Positions 1 to 10,500 of a DNA stretch of 27,392 bases are shown here, in pieces. The translations under genes and the position numbers were made by a program. The notes beneath the pieces are model-generated. The model was not told where the DNA came from, did not search any database, and was given only the letters and a program-made list of their open reading frames with translations. The DNA comes from Nemertoderma westbladi (lineage: Eukaryota; Xenacoelomorpha; Nemertodermatida; Nemertodermatidae): positions 1 to 27,392 of the forward strand of contig JAUCBJ010003182.1 of NCBI GenBank assembly GCA_032718475.1, read 5' to 3'. Every line of letters starts with the position of its first letter. Positions within the stretch are counted from its first letter, which is position 1.

Positions 1-738
1 TGCATATTATTTGGGGCAATCTGATTGGGTAATTGAACGTGCATATTATTTGGAGCAATCTGATTGGGTAATTGAAAGTGCATATTATTTGGAGCTATCT
101 GATTGGGTAATTAAACGTACATATTATTTGGAGCAATCTGATTGGGTAATTGAAAGTGCATATTATTTGTAGCAATCGCATTGGGTAATTAAACGTGCAT
201 ATTATTTGGGGCAATCTGATTGGGTAATTGAACGTGCATATTATTTGTAGCCATCTGATTGGGTAATTAAACGTGCATATTATGTGGAGCAATCTGATCG
301 GGAAATTAAACGTAAATGTTATTTGGAGCTATCTGATTGGGTAATTAATTAAACGTACATATTATTTGTAGCAATCTGATTGGGTAATTAAACGTACATA
401 TTATTTGGAGCTATCTGATTGGGTAATTAAACGTACATATTATTTGGAGCAATCTGATTGGGAAATTAAACATCTGGAGCAATCTGATTGGGAAATTAAA
501 CGTTTGGAGCAATCTGATTGGGTAATTAAACGTTTGGAGCAATCTGATTGGGTAACTAAACGTTTGGAGCAATATGTTGGGTAAATAAACGTTTGGGGCA
601 ATCTGTAATTAAACGTCTGGAGCAATCTGATTGGGAAATTAAACGTTTGGAGCAATCTGATTGGGAAATTAAACGTTTGGAGCAATCTGATTGGGAAATT
701 AAACGTTTGGAGCAATCTGATTGGGTAATTAAACGTAC
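1..738. repeat. Satellite A array, left arm (39-bp and 30-bp units)
   Basis: Tandem array with two unit lengths. The outer part (1 to about 450) has 39-bp units built around ATTGGGTAATTAAACGT, then ACATATTAT, then TTGGAGCAATCTG. The inner part (about 451-735) has 30-bp units that lack the 9-bp ACATATTAT segment. Variants include GAGCTATCTG, GTAGCAATC, a 4-bp insertion (TAATTAATTAA, near 340), and damaged units near 570-612. These landmarks recur in the reverse complement in the right arm. Position 1 pairs with about 26694, and the 39-bp section appears collinear without indels. The array runs off the left edge. Both unit lengths are multiples of three, so open frames with 10- or 13-residue repeats arise; I do not regard these as genes. 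Confidence 0.97.
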
Positions 739-1204
739 ATTTTACACCATAATACCGTCAGATTACTAAAGATAAATCATAACTCCATATTCACTCCTAG
801 TTTGTTGACGGGTTCCTTTATCCATTAGACAATGTCTATAGTCTAGTAGACCTAACAACCCAAAAGCTATTAATGTACTCTAAGTTTTACAGCAACCATT
901 TATAGTCCTTTGTCATGGTAACCAAGATTCTTAGAGATAAAGTTTTTCTCTGATTTCAAAACTTAACGGATTTCATCATAACGAATCATCATTCGGTATT
1001 ATTATAAAATATTATTTTATTGTTAAAATTTATATTATTTACCGCCCAGTCAATGGGCTACAGCTCTTCCGCCACGCGAAATCTCTCCCTTTCAAAGTTT
1101 TCGCATCTCTTGCGATTAATTAGATCGGTTTTATTATATAAATATATATTTTAAAAGTAATAATTATTGTCGCGATAAAGCCACTATCTAATATATTTCA
1201 ATAT
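739..1204. other. Spacer 1, left arm: unique AT-rich non-coding sequence
   Basis: Non-repetitive sequence between satellites A and B. I see no credible coding frame or RNA gene. It contains short self-complementary elements, for example TAGACA-A-TGTCTA near 826 and GCCCA...TGGGC near 1046, and a very AT-rich end near 1130-1165. The right-arm counterpart (25438-25903) has the same length, 466 bp. By eye it differs only at 907 (C here, T in the counterpart) and 930 (C here, G there). Confidence 0.85.
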
Positions 1205-2797
1205 CCCTTGGATATCCCTAGACCTTGGATTTAGGTTTCGATCCTTGGATATCCCTAGACCTTGGATTTAGGTTTCGATCCTTGGATATCCCTAGACCTT
1301 GGATTTAGGTTTCGATCCTTGGATATCCCTAGACACTGGATTTAGGTTTCGATCCTTGGATATCCCTAGACATTGGATTTAGGTTTCGATCCTTGGATAT
1401 CCCTAGACCTTGGATTTAGGTTTCGATCCTTGGATATCCCTAGACATTGGATTTAGGTTTCGATCCTTGGATATCCCTAGACCTTGGATTTAGGTTTCGA
1501 TCCTTGGATATCCCTAGACCTTGGATTTAGGTTTCGATCCTTGGATATCCCTAGACATTGGATTTAGGTTTCGATCCTTGGATATCCCTAGACCTTGGAT
1601 TTAGGTTTCGATCCTTGGATATCCCTAGACCTTGGATTTAGGTTTCGATCCTTGGATATCCCTAGACATTGGATTTAGGTTTCGATCCTTGGATATCCCT
1701 AGACCTTGGATTTAGGTTTCGATCCTTGGATATCCCTAGACCTTGGATTTAGGTTTCGATCCTTGGATATCCCTAGACATTGGATTTAGGTTTCGATCCT
1801 TGGATATCCCTAGACATTGGATTTAGGTTTCGATCCTTGGATATCCCTAGACATTGGACATAGGTTTCGATCCTTGGATATCCCTAGACATTGGACTTAG
1901 GTTTCGATCCTTGGATATCCCTAGACATTGGATTTAGGTTTCGATCCTTGGATATCCCTAGACATTGGATTTAGGTTTCGATCCTTGGATATCCCTAGAC
2001 ATTGGATTTAGGTTTCGATCCTTGGATATCCCTAGACCTTGGATTTAGGTTTCGATCCTTGGATATCCCTAGACATTGGATTTAGGTTTCGATCCTTGGA
2101 TATCCCTAGACACTGGATTTAGGATTCGATCCTTGGATATCCCTAGACATTGGATTTAGGTTTCGATCCTTGGATATCCCTAGACATTGGATTTAGGTTT
2201 CGATCCTTGGATATCCCTAGACATTGGATTTAGGTTTCGATCCTTGGATATCCCTAGACATTGGATTTAGGTTTCGATCCTTGGATATCCCTAGACCTTG
2301 GATTTAGGTTTCGATCCTTGGATATCCCTAGACCTTGGATTTAGGTTTCGATCCTTGGATATCCCTAGACACTGGATTTAGGATTCGATCCTTGGATATC
2401 CCTAGACATTGGATTTAGGTTTCGATCCTTGGATATCCCTAGACATTGGATTTAGGTTTCGATCCTTGGATATCCCTAGACATTGGATTTAGGTTTCGAT
2501 CCTTGGATATCCCTAGACATTGGACATAGGTTTCGATCCTTGGATATCCCTAGACATTGGACTTAGGTTTCGATCCTTGGATATCCCTAGACATTGGATT
2601 TAGGTTTCGATCCTTGGATATCCCTAGACATTGGATTTAGGTTTCGATCCTTGGATATCCCTAGACATTGGATTTAGGTTTCGATCCTTGGATATCCCTA
2701 GACCTTGGATTTAGGTTTCGATCCTTGGATATCCCTAGACCTTGGATTTAGGTTTCGATCCTTGGATATCCCTAGACATTGGATTTAGGTTTCGATC
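1205..2797. repeat. Satellite B array, left arm (37-bp unit, about 43 copies)
   Basis: A very regular 37-bp tandem repeat with landmarks GGATATCCCTAGAC, CTTGGATTTAGG and TTTCGATCCTT. Most variation is at one dinucleotide (ACCTTGG, ACATTGG or ACACTGG). Rare markers show higher-order structure. The pair GGACATAGG/GGACTTAGG near 1856-1895 recurs 666 bp later (18 units) near 2522-2560. The ACACTGG...AGGATTCG variant near 2111 recurs 259 bp later (7 units) near 2370. The array ends cleanly in GGTTTCGATC before spacer 2. Confidence 0.98.
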
Positions 2798-3209
2798 TTA
2801 CATACAGGCCATTTACAATAGTACGACCCAGTACAATACAAATATTCAACCCGGAGAATGTTATAAGAGCCTTTTTGACGGATAATTTCACTGTGACACT
2901 GGTTATCTCGTTCAGCGTTTATTTTGAATTTATTTTCTTTCCTGTTATAATTTCTCAATCCCATGCCTAAAAATAGTATGTATAATGTATATGTATAATG
3001 TATAATATGTTCCGCGGTTATGGAATGTGGTTACCAGTAATATACTGGCTAATATTATAATATTTTGAACCGCAGTACCAATTTAGTGGGGTTTACAAAC
3101 AAACATTAACTAGATGTTTTAATAATGAACGCAATTTCGGAAATTAATTCATTTTCAATTTTATTCTTTTACAATTAATTGAATACCTCCTGCTATATTG
3201 CCAGTATAT
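2798..3209. other. Spacer 2, left arm: unique AT-rich non-coding sequence
   Basis: Non-repetitive sequence between satellites B and C. It includes a run of TGTATAATGTATA-type microrepeats (about 2978-3010), a hairpin CCAGTA-ATA-TACTGG (about 3034-3048) and a perfect 14-bp palindrome AATATTATAATATT just after it. A 63-codon open frame that begins inside satellite B and crosses into the spacer has no recognisable domain. The right-arm copy (23486-23896) is one base shorter: GTATAATATGTTCC here reads as GTATAATTGTTCC there. Confidence 0.83.
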
Positions 3210-5856
3210 GTCGCTACTACGGTATACCTACGGTAAACACTTGAAACAAGTGATTCCTGCTTAATGGTGGTTCACTGTCTTGGCTCTTTTGGTCGCTACT
3301 ATGGTATACCTACGGTAAACACTTGAAACAAGTGATTCCTGCTTAATGGTGGTTCACTGTCTTGGCTCTTTTGGTCGCTACTATGGTATACCTACGGTAA
3401 ACACTAGAAACAAGTGATTCCTGCTTAATGGTGGTTCACTGTCTTGGCTCTTTTGGTCGCTACTACGGTATACCTACGGTAAACACTTGAAACAAGTGAT
3501 TCCTGCTTAATGGTGGTTCACTGTCTTGGCTCTTTTGGTCGCTACTATGGTATACCTACGGTAAACACTAGAAACAAGTGATTCCTGCTTAATGGTGGTT
3601 CACTGTCTTGGCTCTTTTGGTCGTTACTACGGTATACCTACGGTAAACACTTGTAACAAGTGAGTCCTGCTTAATGGTGGTTCACTGTCTTGGCTCTTTT
3701 CGTCGTTACTATGGTATACCTACGGTAAACACTAGAAACAAGTTATTCCTGCTTAATGGTGGTTCACTGTCTTGGCTCTTTTGGTCGTTACTACGGTATA
3801 CCTACGGTAAACACATGAAACAGTTGATTCCTGCTTAATGGTGGTTCACTGTCTTGGCTGTTTTGGTCGCTACTATGGTATACCTACGGTAAACACTTGT
3901 AACAAGTGATTCCTGCTTAATGGTGGTTCACTGTCTTGGCTCTTTTGGTCGCTACTACGGTATACCTACGGTAAACACTTGAAACAAGTGATTCCTGCTT
4001 AATGGTGGTTCACTATCTTGGCTCTTTCGGTCGCTACTACGGTATACCTACGGTAAACACATGAAACAGTTGATTCCTGCTTAATGGTGGTTCACTGTCT
4101 TGGTTCTTTTGGTCGCTACTACGGTATACCTACGGTAAACACATGAAACAGTTGATTCCTGCTTAATGGTGGTTCACTGTCATGGTTCTTTTGGTCGCTA
4201 CTACGGTATACCTACGGTAAACACTAGAAACAAATTATTCCTGCTTAATGGTGATTCACTGTCTTGGCTCTTTTGGTCGCTACTACAGTATACCTACGGT
4301 AAACACTTGAAACAAGTGATTCCTGCTTAATGGTGGTTCACTGTCTTGGTTCTTCTGGTCGTTACTACGGTATACCTACGGTAAACACTAGAAACAAGTG
4401 ATTCCTGCTTAATGGTGGTTCACTGTCTTGGTTCTTTTGGTCGCTACTGTGGTATACCTACGGTAAACACTTGAAACAAGTTATTCCTGCTTAATGGTGG
4501 TTCACTGTCTTGGCTCTTTTGGTCGCTACTACGGTATACCTACGGTAAACACTTGTAACAAGTGATTCCTGCTTAATGGTGGTTCACTGTCTTGGCTCTT
4601 TTGGTCGCTACTACGGTATACCTACGGTAAACACTTGAAACAAGTGATTCCTGCTTAATGGTGGTTCACTGTCTTGGTTCTTTTGGTCGCTACTGTGGTA
4701 TACCTACGGTAAACACTTGAAACAAGTTATTCCTGCTTAATGGTGGTTCACTGTCTTGGCTCTTTTGGTCGCTACTACGGTATACCTACGGTAAACACTT
4801 GTAACAAGTGATTCCTGCTTAATGGTGGTTCACTGTCTTGGCTCTTTTGGTCGCTACTATGGTATACCTACGGTAAACACTTGTAACAAGTGATTCCTGC
4901 TTAATGGTGGTTCACTGTCTTGGCTCTTTTGGTCGCTACTACGGTATACCTACGGTAAACACTTGAAACAAGTGATTCCTGCTTAATGGTGGTTCACTGT
5001 CTTGGCTCTTTTGGTCGCTACTACGGTATACCTACGGTAAACACTTGTAACAAGTGATTCCTGCTTAATGGTGGTTCACTGTCTTGGCTCCTTTGGTCGC
5101 TACTACGGTATACCTACGGTAAACACTTGAAACAAGTGATTCCTGCTTAATGGTGGTTCACTGTCTTGGCTCTTTCGGTCGCTACTACGGTATACCTACG
5201 GTAAACACTTGTAACAAGTGATTCCTGCTTAATGGTGGTTCACTGTCTTGGCTCTTTCGGTCGCTACTACGGTATACCTACGATAAACACTTGAAACAAG
5301 TGATTCCTGCTTAATGGTGGTTCACTGTCTTAGCTCTTTCGGTCGCTACTATGGTATACCTACGGTAAACACTTGTAACAAGTGATTCCTGCTTAATGGT
5401 GGTTCACTGTCTTGGCTCTTTCGGTCGCTACTACGGTATACCTACGATAAACACTTGAAACAAGTGATTCCTGCTTAATGGTGGTTCACTGTCTTGGCTC
5501 TTTCGGTCGCTACTATGGTATACCTACGGTAAACACTAGAAACAAGTTATTCCTGCTTAATGGTGGTTCACTGTCTTGGCTCTTTCGGTCGCTACTACAG
5601 TATACCTACGGTAAACACTTGTAACAAGTGATTCCTGCTTAATGGTGGTTCACAATCTTGGCTCTTTTGGTCGCATCTACGGTATCCCTACGGTAAACAC
5701 TTGAAACAAGTTATTCCTGCTTAATGGTGGTTCACTGTCTTGGCTCTTTCGGTCGCTACTACGGTATACCTACGGTAAACACTTGAAACAAGTTATTCCT
5801 GCTTAATGGTGGTTCACTGTCTTGGCTCTTTCGGTCGCTACTACGGTATACCTACG
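3210..5856. repeat. Satellite C array, left arm, outer part (82-bp unit, about 32 copies)
   Basis: 82-bp tandem repeat with landmarks GGTCGCTACTACGGTATACC, TACGGTAAACACTTG, ATTCCTGCTTAATGG and TTCACTGTCTTGGCTC. Each unit holds a small hairpin motif. The usual form is CACTTG-AAA-CAAGTG. A common variant, CACTTGT-A-ACAAGTG, extends the stem to 7 bp. Other variants are CACTAGAAAC and CACATGAAACAGTTG. GGTATACC is itself an 8-bp palindrome. A three-unit higher-order step is visible: the CTACTGTGG variant recurs 246 bp apart near 4445 and 4691. The array is interrupted by the retrotransposon fragment and resumes at 6757 in the same phase. Confidence 0.97.
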
Positions 5857-5869
5857 GTAAACAATTGAA
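5857..5869. repeat. Target-site duplication, 5' copy (left retrotransposon)
   Basis: GTAAACAATTGAA at 5857-5869 is repeated exactly at 6744-6756 on the other side of the inserted element. Ordinary satellite C units read GTAAACACTTGAA here, so both copies share the unusual CAATTG variant. This is what duplication of a single target unit predicts. The first G is shared with the TAG tail on the 3' side, so the true length may be 12 or 13 bp. Confidence 0.85.
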
Positions 5870-6743
5870 TTGCAATTGTGCTGGATTACGCAATGAGGAC
5901 GGCCACAAAGGGTGAAGATCTGGGATTCACACTTCAAGAACGCAGAAGTAGTAGATATCCGGCAACTACAGTCACAGACACCGACTTTGCGGATGACATC
6001 GCCCTGCTCTCTAATACCCTAGCACATGCACAGCTTCTACTAAATAAAGTGGAGAGGGCTGCTAAGGAGGTTGGATTGCATATAAATGCTACAAAGACCG
6101 AATTCATGACCTTTAATGTTGATGGAAACTTGACAACCATTGATAATAATCAACTAAGGAAGGTCGATGACTTCCAGTACCTTGGATCATGGATAGAGAG
6201 TAGCAAAAAGGACATAGAAGTTAGGAAAGCAAAGGCTTGGGTAGCTCTATCAAAAATGGATACCATCTGGAAATCAGATCACTCCAGGCACCTGAAGACT
6301 AAGTTCTTTCGAGCCACAGTGGAAAGTGTATTTTTATATGGGGGTGAGACCTGGACACTGACTAAATCACTTGAACAACGAATTGATGGTTGCTACACAA
6401 GACTACTAAGGGCAGCCCTACACATCAGCTGGAGACAACACATGACAAACGCCGAGCTTTATGGTACAATACCACCTGTATCAACCACCCTCCATGAACG
6501 CAGATTAAGATTCAGTGGGCACTGCTGGCGAAGTAAAGACGAGGTCATACCAGATCTACTTTTCTGGCAAGCAACTCATGAAAAGCGTAGTCGTGGACGA
6601 CCGGCCATAACATATATAGATCAACTTGAAAGGGATACTGAACTTAGGAGAAACGAAATTGCGACAACTATGGAGAATCGGGAAGCCTGGAAGGATCTCA
6701 TTTCCACTGTCCGAGTTCGCTCGACCTAGTAGTAGTAGTAGTA
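5870..6743 (+). mobile_element. 5'-truncated RTE-like non-LTR retrotransposon inserted in satellite C (left copy)
   Basis: An insertion of about 874 bp bounded by the 13-bp duplication GTAAACAATTGAA. It consists almost entirely of the C-terminal part of a reverse transcriptase frame, followed by a tail of six TAG units. The frame is open from the 5' junction; the nearest in-frame stop upstream (TGA, 5866-5868) lies in the flanking duplication. Truncation therefore fell inside the RT domain, and the endonuclease and N-terminal RT regions are missing. A minimal 3' UTR ending in short tandem repeats is typical of the RTE clade, and the protein C-terminus resembles BovB/RTE proteins from memory. 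The 5' junction shows CAATTG-AATTG-CAATTG, possible microhomology. The fragment cannot move by itself. An identical insertion lies in the right arm. Confidence 0.85.
5878..6729 (+). CDS. Reverse transcriptase C-terminal fragment of an RTE-like retrotransposon (partial)
   Basis: A 283-codon open frame without stops or frameshifts. It begins inside the RT domain with VLDYAMRTA; the first in-frame ATG is at 5893, but no native start is present. FADD at residues 37-40 is the RT catalytic motif with its two aspartates. GLHINATKTEF (about 67-77) and FQYLGS follow as the later RT motifs. The post-RT region has LYGGETWTL and RLLRAAL, then RRLRFSGHCWR, RGRPAITYIDQL and finally NREAW near the end, a pattern shared with BovB/RTE proteins. 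In the full element this domain would copy element RNA into DNA at a nicked target. Here the endonuclease and upstream RT fingers are absent, so it is a non-functional remnant. The stop codon TAG (6727-6729) is also the first unit of the 3' TAG tail. It differs from the right copy at residues 194 (Leu here, Arg there) and 206 (His here, Arg there). Confidence 0.85.
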   Translation: MLDYAMRTATKGEDLGFTLQERRSSRYPATTVTDTDFADDIALLSNTLAHAQLLLNKVERAAKEVGLHINATKTEFMTFNVDGNLTTIDNNQLRKVDDFQYLGSWIESSKKDIEVRKAKAWVALSKMDTIWKSDHSRHLKTKFFRATVESVFLYGGETWTLTKSLEQRIDGCYTRLLRAALHISWRQHMTNAELYGTIPPVSTTLHERRLRFSGHCWRSKDEVIPDLLFWQATHEKRSRGRPAITYIDQLERDTELRRNEIATTMENREAWKDLISTVRVRST

Positions 6744-6744
6744 G
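6727..6744 (+). repeat. (TAG)6 microsatellite tail of the left retrotransposon
   Basis: Six consecutive TAG units. The first is the stop codon of the RT frame and the last overlaps the start of the 3' target duplication. There is no poly(A) tail. This is the terminal simple-repeat tail expected of RTE-type elements and fixes the element's + orientation. Confidence 0.85.
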
Positions 6745-6756
6745 TAAACAATTGAA
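6744..6756. repeat. Target-site duplication, 3' copy (left retrotransposon)
   Basis: GTAAACAATTGAA, identical to 5857-5869. Immediately downstream the satellite continues with ACAAGTGATTCCTGC in the expected phase, so removing the element and one duplication restores a normal 82-bp unit. Confidence 0.85.
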
Positions 6757-7232
6757 ACAAGTGATTCCTGCTTAATGGTGGTTCACTGTCTTGGCTCTTT
6801 TGGTCGCTACTACGGTGTACCTACGGTAAACACTTGAAACAAGTGATTCCTGCTTAATGGTGGTTCACTGTCTTGGCTCTTTTGGTCGCTACTACGGTAT
6901 ACCTACGGTAAACACTTGAAACAAGTGATTCCTGCTTAATGGTGGTTCACTGTCTTGGCTCTTTTGGTCGCTACTACGGTATACCTACGGTAAACACTAG
7001 AAACAGTTGATTCCTGCTTAATGGTGGTTCACTGTCATGGTTCTTTTGGTCGCTACTACGGTATACCTACGGTAAACACTAGAAACAAGCTATTCCTGCT
7101 TAATGGTGGTTCACTGTCTTGGTTCTTTTGGTCGCTACTGTGGTATACCTACGGTAAACACTAGAAACAACTTATTCCTGCTTAATGGTGGTTCGCTGTC
7201 TTGGCTCTTTTGGTCGCTACTACGGTATACCT
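6757..7232. repeat. Satellite C array, left arm, inner part (about 6 units)
   Basis: Continuation of the 82-bp satellite after the retrotransposon. It includes the CTAGAAACAGTTGATTCC and CTAGAAACAAGC variants and a single GTTCGCTGTC variant near 7191. It ends abruptly in TACGGTATACC followed by spacer 3. The right-arm counterpart (18719-19194) has the same length, and its few differences include ACTGTAGG for ACCGTAGG near 18960. Confidence 0.95.
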
Positions 7233-7500
7233 TTTCGGAAATCTCCTTGGAAAAAACATATTTCCGGTAAACTGACATCCCTAGTCGCTGTCGCTTGAAA
7301 GTAGTTATTTTTTAATTTTAAGCCCAAAAATATCATTTTTACACTGTAACTTCAAAAGTTTGTGTGATATTTATATATTTATTGTTATAGTGATATTTAT
7401 TGTTGCGATCTTTAAAAGATTTCACCTACTTTCCCCATATATATTTGTTCTAATAAAACTTCTACCGCTTAAAAATTCATTGACGAGGTCAAATAATGTG
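7233..7500. other. Spacer 3, left arm: unique AT-rich non-coding sequence
   Basis: Non-repetitive sequence between satellites C and D. It has a 7-bp inverted repeat CGGAAAT...ATTTCCG near 7236-7265, followed by AT-rich sequence with runs of ATATTTAT. A hydrophobic 80-codon open frame starting at a GTG (7360) crosses into satellite D; it has no recognisable domain and I treat it as chance. By eye the right-arm copy (18451-18718) is identical. Confidence 0.83.
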
Positions 7501-10500
7501 GACTCCTGCATCAAATGGCAACTCGATTTTTACCACAGTCCCCGTGTTTTAACTCCTGCATCAAATGGCAACTCGATTTTGACCACAGTCCCCGTGTTTT
7601 AACTCCTGCATCAAATGGCAACTCGATTTTGACCACAGTCCCCGTGTTGTAACTCCTGCATCAAATGGTAACTCGATTTTGACCACAGTCCCCGTGTTTT
7701 AACTCCTGCATCAAATGGCAACTCGATTTTGACCACAGTCCCCGTGTTGTAACTCCTGCATCAAATGGCAACTCGATTTTGACCACAGTCCCCGTGTTTT
7801 AACTCCTGCATCAAATGGCAACTCGATTTTGACCACAGTCGCCGTGTTTTAACTCCTGCCTCAAATGGCAACTCGATTTTGACCACAGTCCCCGTGTTTT
7901 AACTCCTGCATAAAATGGCATCTCGATTTTGATCACAATCCCCGTGTTTTAACTCCTGCATCAAATGGCAACTCGATTTTGACCACAGTCCCCGTGTTTT
8001 AACTCCTGCATAAAATGGCATCTCGATTTTGACCACAATCCCCGTGTTTTAACTCCTGCATCAAATGGCAACTCGATTTTGACCGCAGTCCCCGTCCCGT
8101 GTTTTAACTCCTGCATAAAATGGCAATTCGATTTTGATTACAGTCCCCGTGTTTTAACTCCTGCATCAAATGGTAACTCGATTTTGACCACAGTCGCCGT
8201 GTTTTAACTCCTGCATCAAATGGCAAATCGATTTTGACCACAATCCCCGTGTTTTAACTCCTGCATCAAATGGCAAATCGATTTTGACCACAATCCCCGT
8301 GTTTTAACTCCTGCATCAAATGGCACTCGATTTTGACCACAGACCCGTGTTTTAACTCCTGCATCAAATGGCAACTCGATTTTGACCACAGTCGCCGTGT
8401 TTTAACTCCTGCCTCAAATGGCAACTCGATTTTGACCACAGTCCCCGTGTTTTAACTCCTGCATCAAATGGCACTCGATTTTGACCACAGACCCGTGTTT
8501 TAACTCCTGCATCAAATGGCAACTCGATTTTGACCACAGTCGCCGTGTTTTAACTCCTGCCTCAAATGGCAACTCGATTTTGACCACAGTCCCCGTGTTT
8601 TAACTCCTGCATAAAATGGCATCTCGATTTTGATCACAATCCCCGTGTTTTAACTCCTGCATCAAATGGCAACTCGATTTTGACCACAGTCCCCGTGTTT
8701 TAACTCCTGCATAAAATGGCATCTCGATTTTGACCACAATCCCCGTGTTTTAACTCCTGCATCAAATGGCAACTCGATTTTGACCGCAGTCCCCGTGTTT
8801 TAACTCCTGCATAAAATGGCAATTCGATTTTTATTACAGGCCCCGTGTTTTAACTCCTGCATCAAATGGTAACTCGATTTTGACCACAGTCGCCGTGTTT
8901 TAACTCCTGCATCAAATGGCAAATCGATTTTGACCACAATCCCCGTGTTTTAACTCCTGCATCAAATGGCAAATCGATTTTGACCACAATCCCCGTGTTT
9001 TAACTCCTGCATCAAATGGCACTCGATTTTGACCACAGACCCGTGTTTTAACTCCTCATCAAATGGCAAATCGATTTTGACCACAATCCCCGTGTTTTAA
9101 CTCCTGCGTCAAATGGTAACTCGATTTTGACCACAGTCCCCGTGTTTTAACTCCTGCATCAAATGGCAAATCGATTTTGACCACAATCCCCGTGTTTTAA
9201 CTCCACAGTCCCCGTGTTTTAACTCCTGCATCAAATGGCAACTCGATTTTGACCACAGTCCCCGTGTTTTAACTCCTGCATCAAATGGCAACTCGATTTT
9301 GACCACAGTCCCCGTGTTGTAACTCCTGCATCAAATGGTAACTCGATTTTGACCACAGTCCCCGTGTTTTAACTCCTGCATCAAATGGCAACTCGATTTT
9401 GACCACAGTCCCCGTGTTGTAACTCCTGCATCAAATGGCAACTCGATTTTGACCACAGTCCCCGTGTTTTAACTCCTGCATCAAATGGCAACTCGATTTT
9501 GACCACAGTCGCCGTGTTTTAACTCCTGCCTCAAATGGCAACTCGATTTTGACCACAGTCCCCGTGTTTTAACTCCTGCATAAAATGGCATCTCGATTTT
9601 GATCACAATCCCCGTGTTTTAACTCCTGCATCAAATGGCAACTCGATTTTGACCACAGTCCCCGTGTTTTAACTCCTGCATAAAATGGCATCTCGATTTT
9701 GACCACAATCCCCGTGTTTTAACTCCTGCATCAAATGGCAACTCGATTTTGACCGCAGTCCCCGTCCCGTGTTTTAACTCCTGCATAAAATGGCAATTCG
9801 ATTTTGATTACAGTCCCCGTGTTTTAACTCCTGCATCAAATGGTAACTCGATTTTGACCACAGTCGCCGTGTTTTAACTCCTGCATCAAATGGCAAATCG
9901 ATTTTGACCACAATCCCCGTGTTTTAACTCCTGCATCAAATGGCAAATCGATTTTGACCACAATCCCCGTGTTTTAACTCCTGCATCAAATGGCACTCGA
10001 TTTTGACCACAGACCCGTGTTTTAACTCCTGCATCAAATGGCAACTCGATTTTGACCACAGTCGCCGTGTTTTAACTCCTGCCTCAAATGGCAACTCGAT
10101 TTTGACCACAGTCCCCGTGTTTTAACTCCTGCATCAAATGGCACTCGATTTTGACCACAGACCCGTGTTTTAACTCCTGCATCAAATGGCAACTCGATTT
10201 TGACCACAGTCGCCGTGTTTTAACTCCTGCCTCAAATGGCAACTCGATTTTGACCACAGTCCCCGTGTTTTAACTCCTGCATAAAATGGCATCTCGATTT
10301 TGATCACAATCCCCGTGTTTTAACTCCTGCATCAAATGGCAACTCGATTTTGACCACAGTCCCCGTGTTTTAACTCCTGCATAAAATGGCATCTCGATTT
10401 TGACCACAATCCCCGTGTTTTAACTCCTGCATCAAATGGCAACTCGATTTTGACCGCAGTCCCCGTGTTTTAACTCCTGCATAAAATGGCAATTCGATTT

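Noticed and set aside
95-715. Open frames in satellite A on the minus strand (95-292, 440-715), with counterparts at 25959-26294, 26403-26600 and 26718-26918
   Set aside because: They are produced by 30- and 39-bp units without stops in one frame. They consist of a 10- or 13-residue repeat, with no start context and no domain.
2779-2970. 63-codon frame crossing satellite B and spacer 2 (also 23724-23915)
   Set aside because: It begins within the satellite unit and has no recognisable motif. Both copies are the same duplicated DNA, so their identity is not evidence of selection.
5934-6140. 68-codon frame antisense to the reverse transcriptase (also 19811-20017)
   Set aside because: It lies opposite the FADD-containing RT frame, which has clear family motifs. 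The antisense frame is a shadow.
7360-7602. Hydrophobic 80-codon frame (also 18349-18591 on the minus strand)
   Set aside because: It starts at a GTG in AT-rich spacer 3 and runs into satellite D. The hydrophobicity follows from T-rich codons, and conservation between arms only reflects the duplication.
9109-9306. Open frames inside satellite D (9109-9306 minus; 14553-14747 plus)
   Set aside because: They are short runs between stops in a 50-bp repeat, and the repeated peptide has no family match that I recognise.
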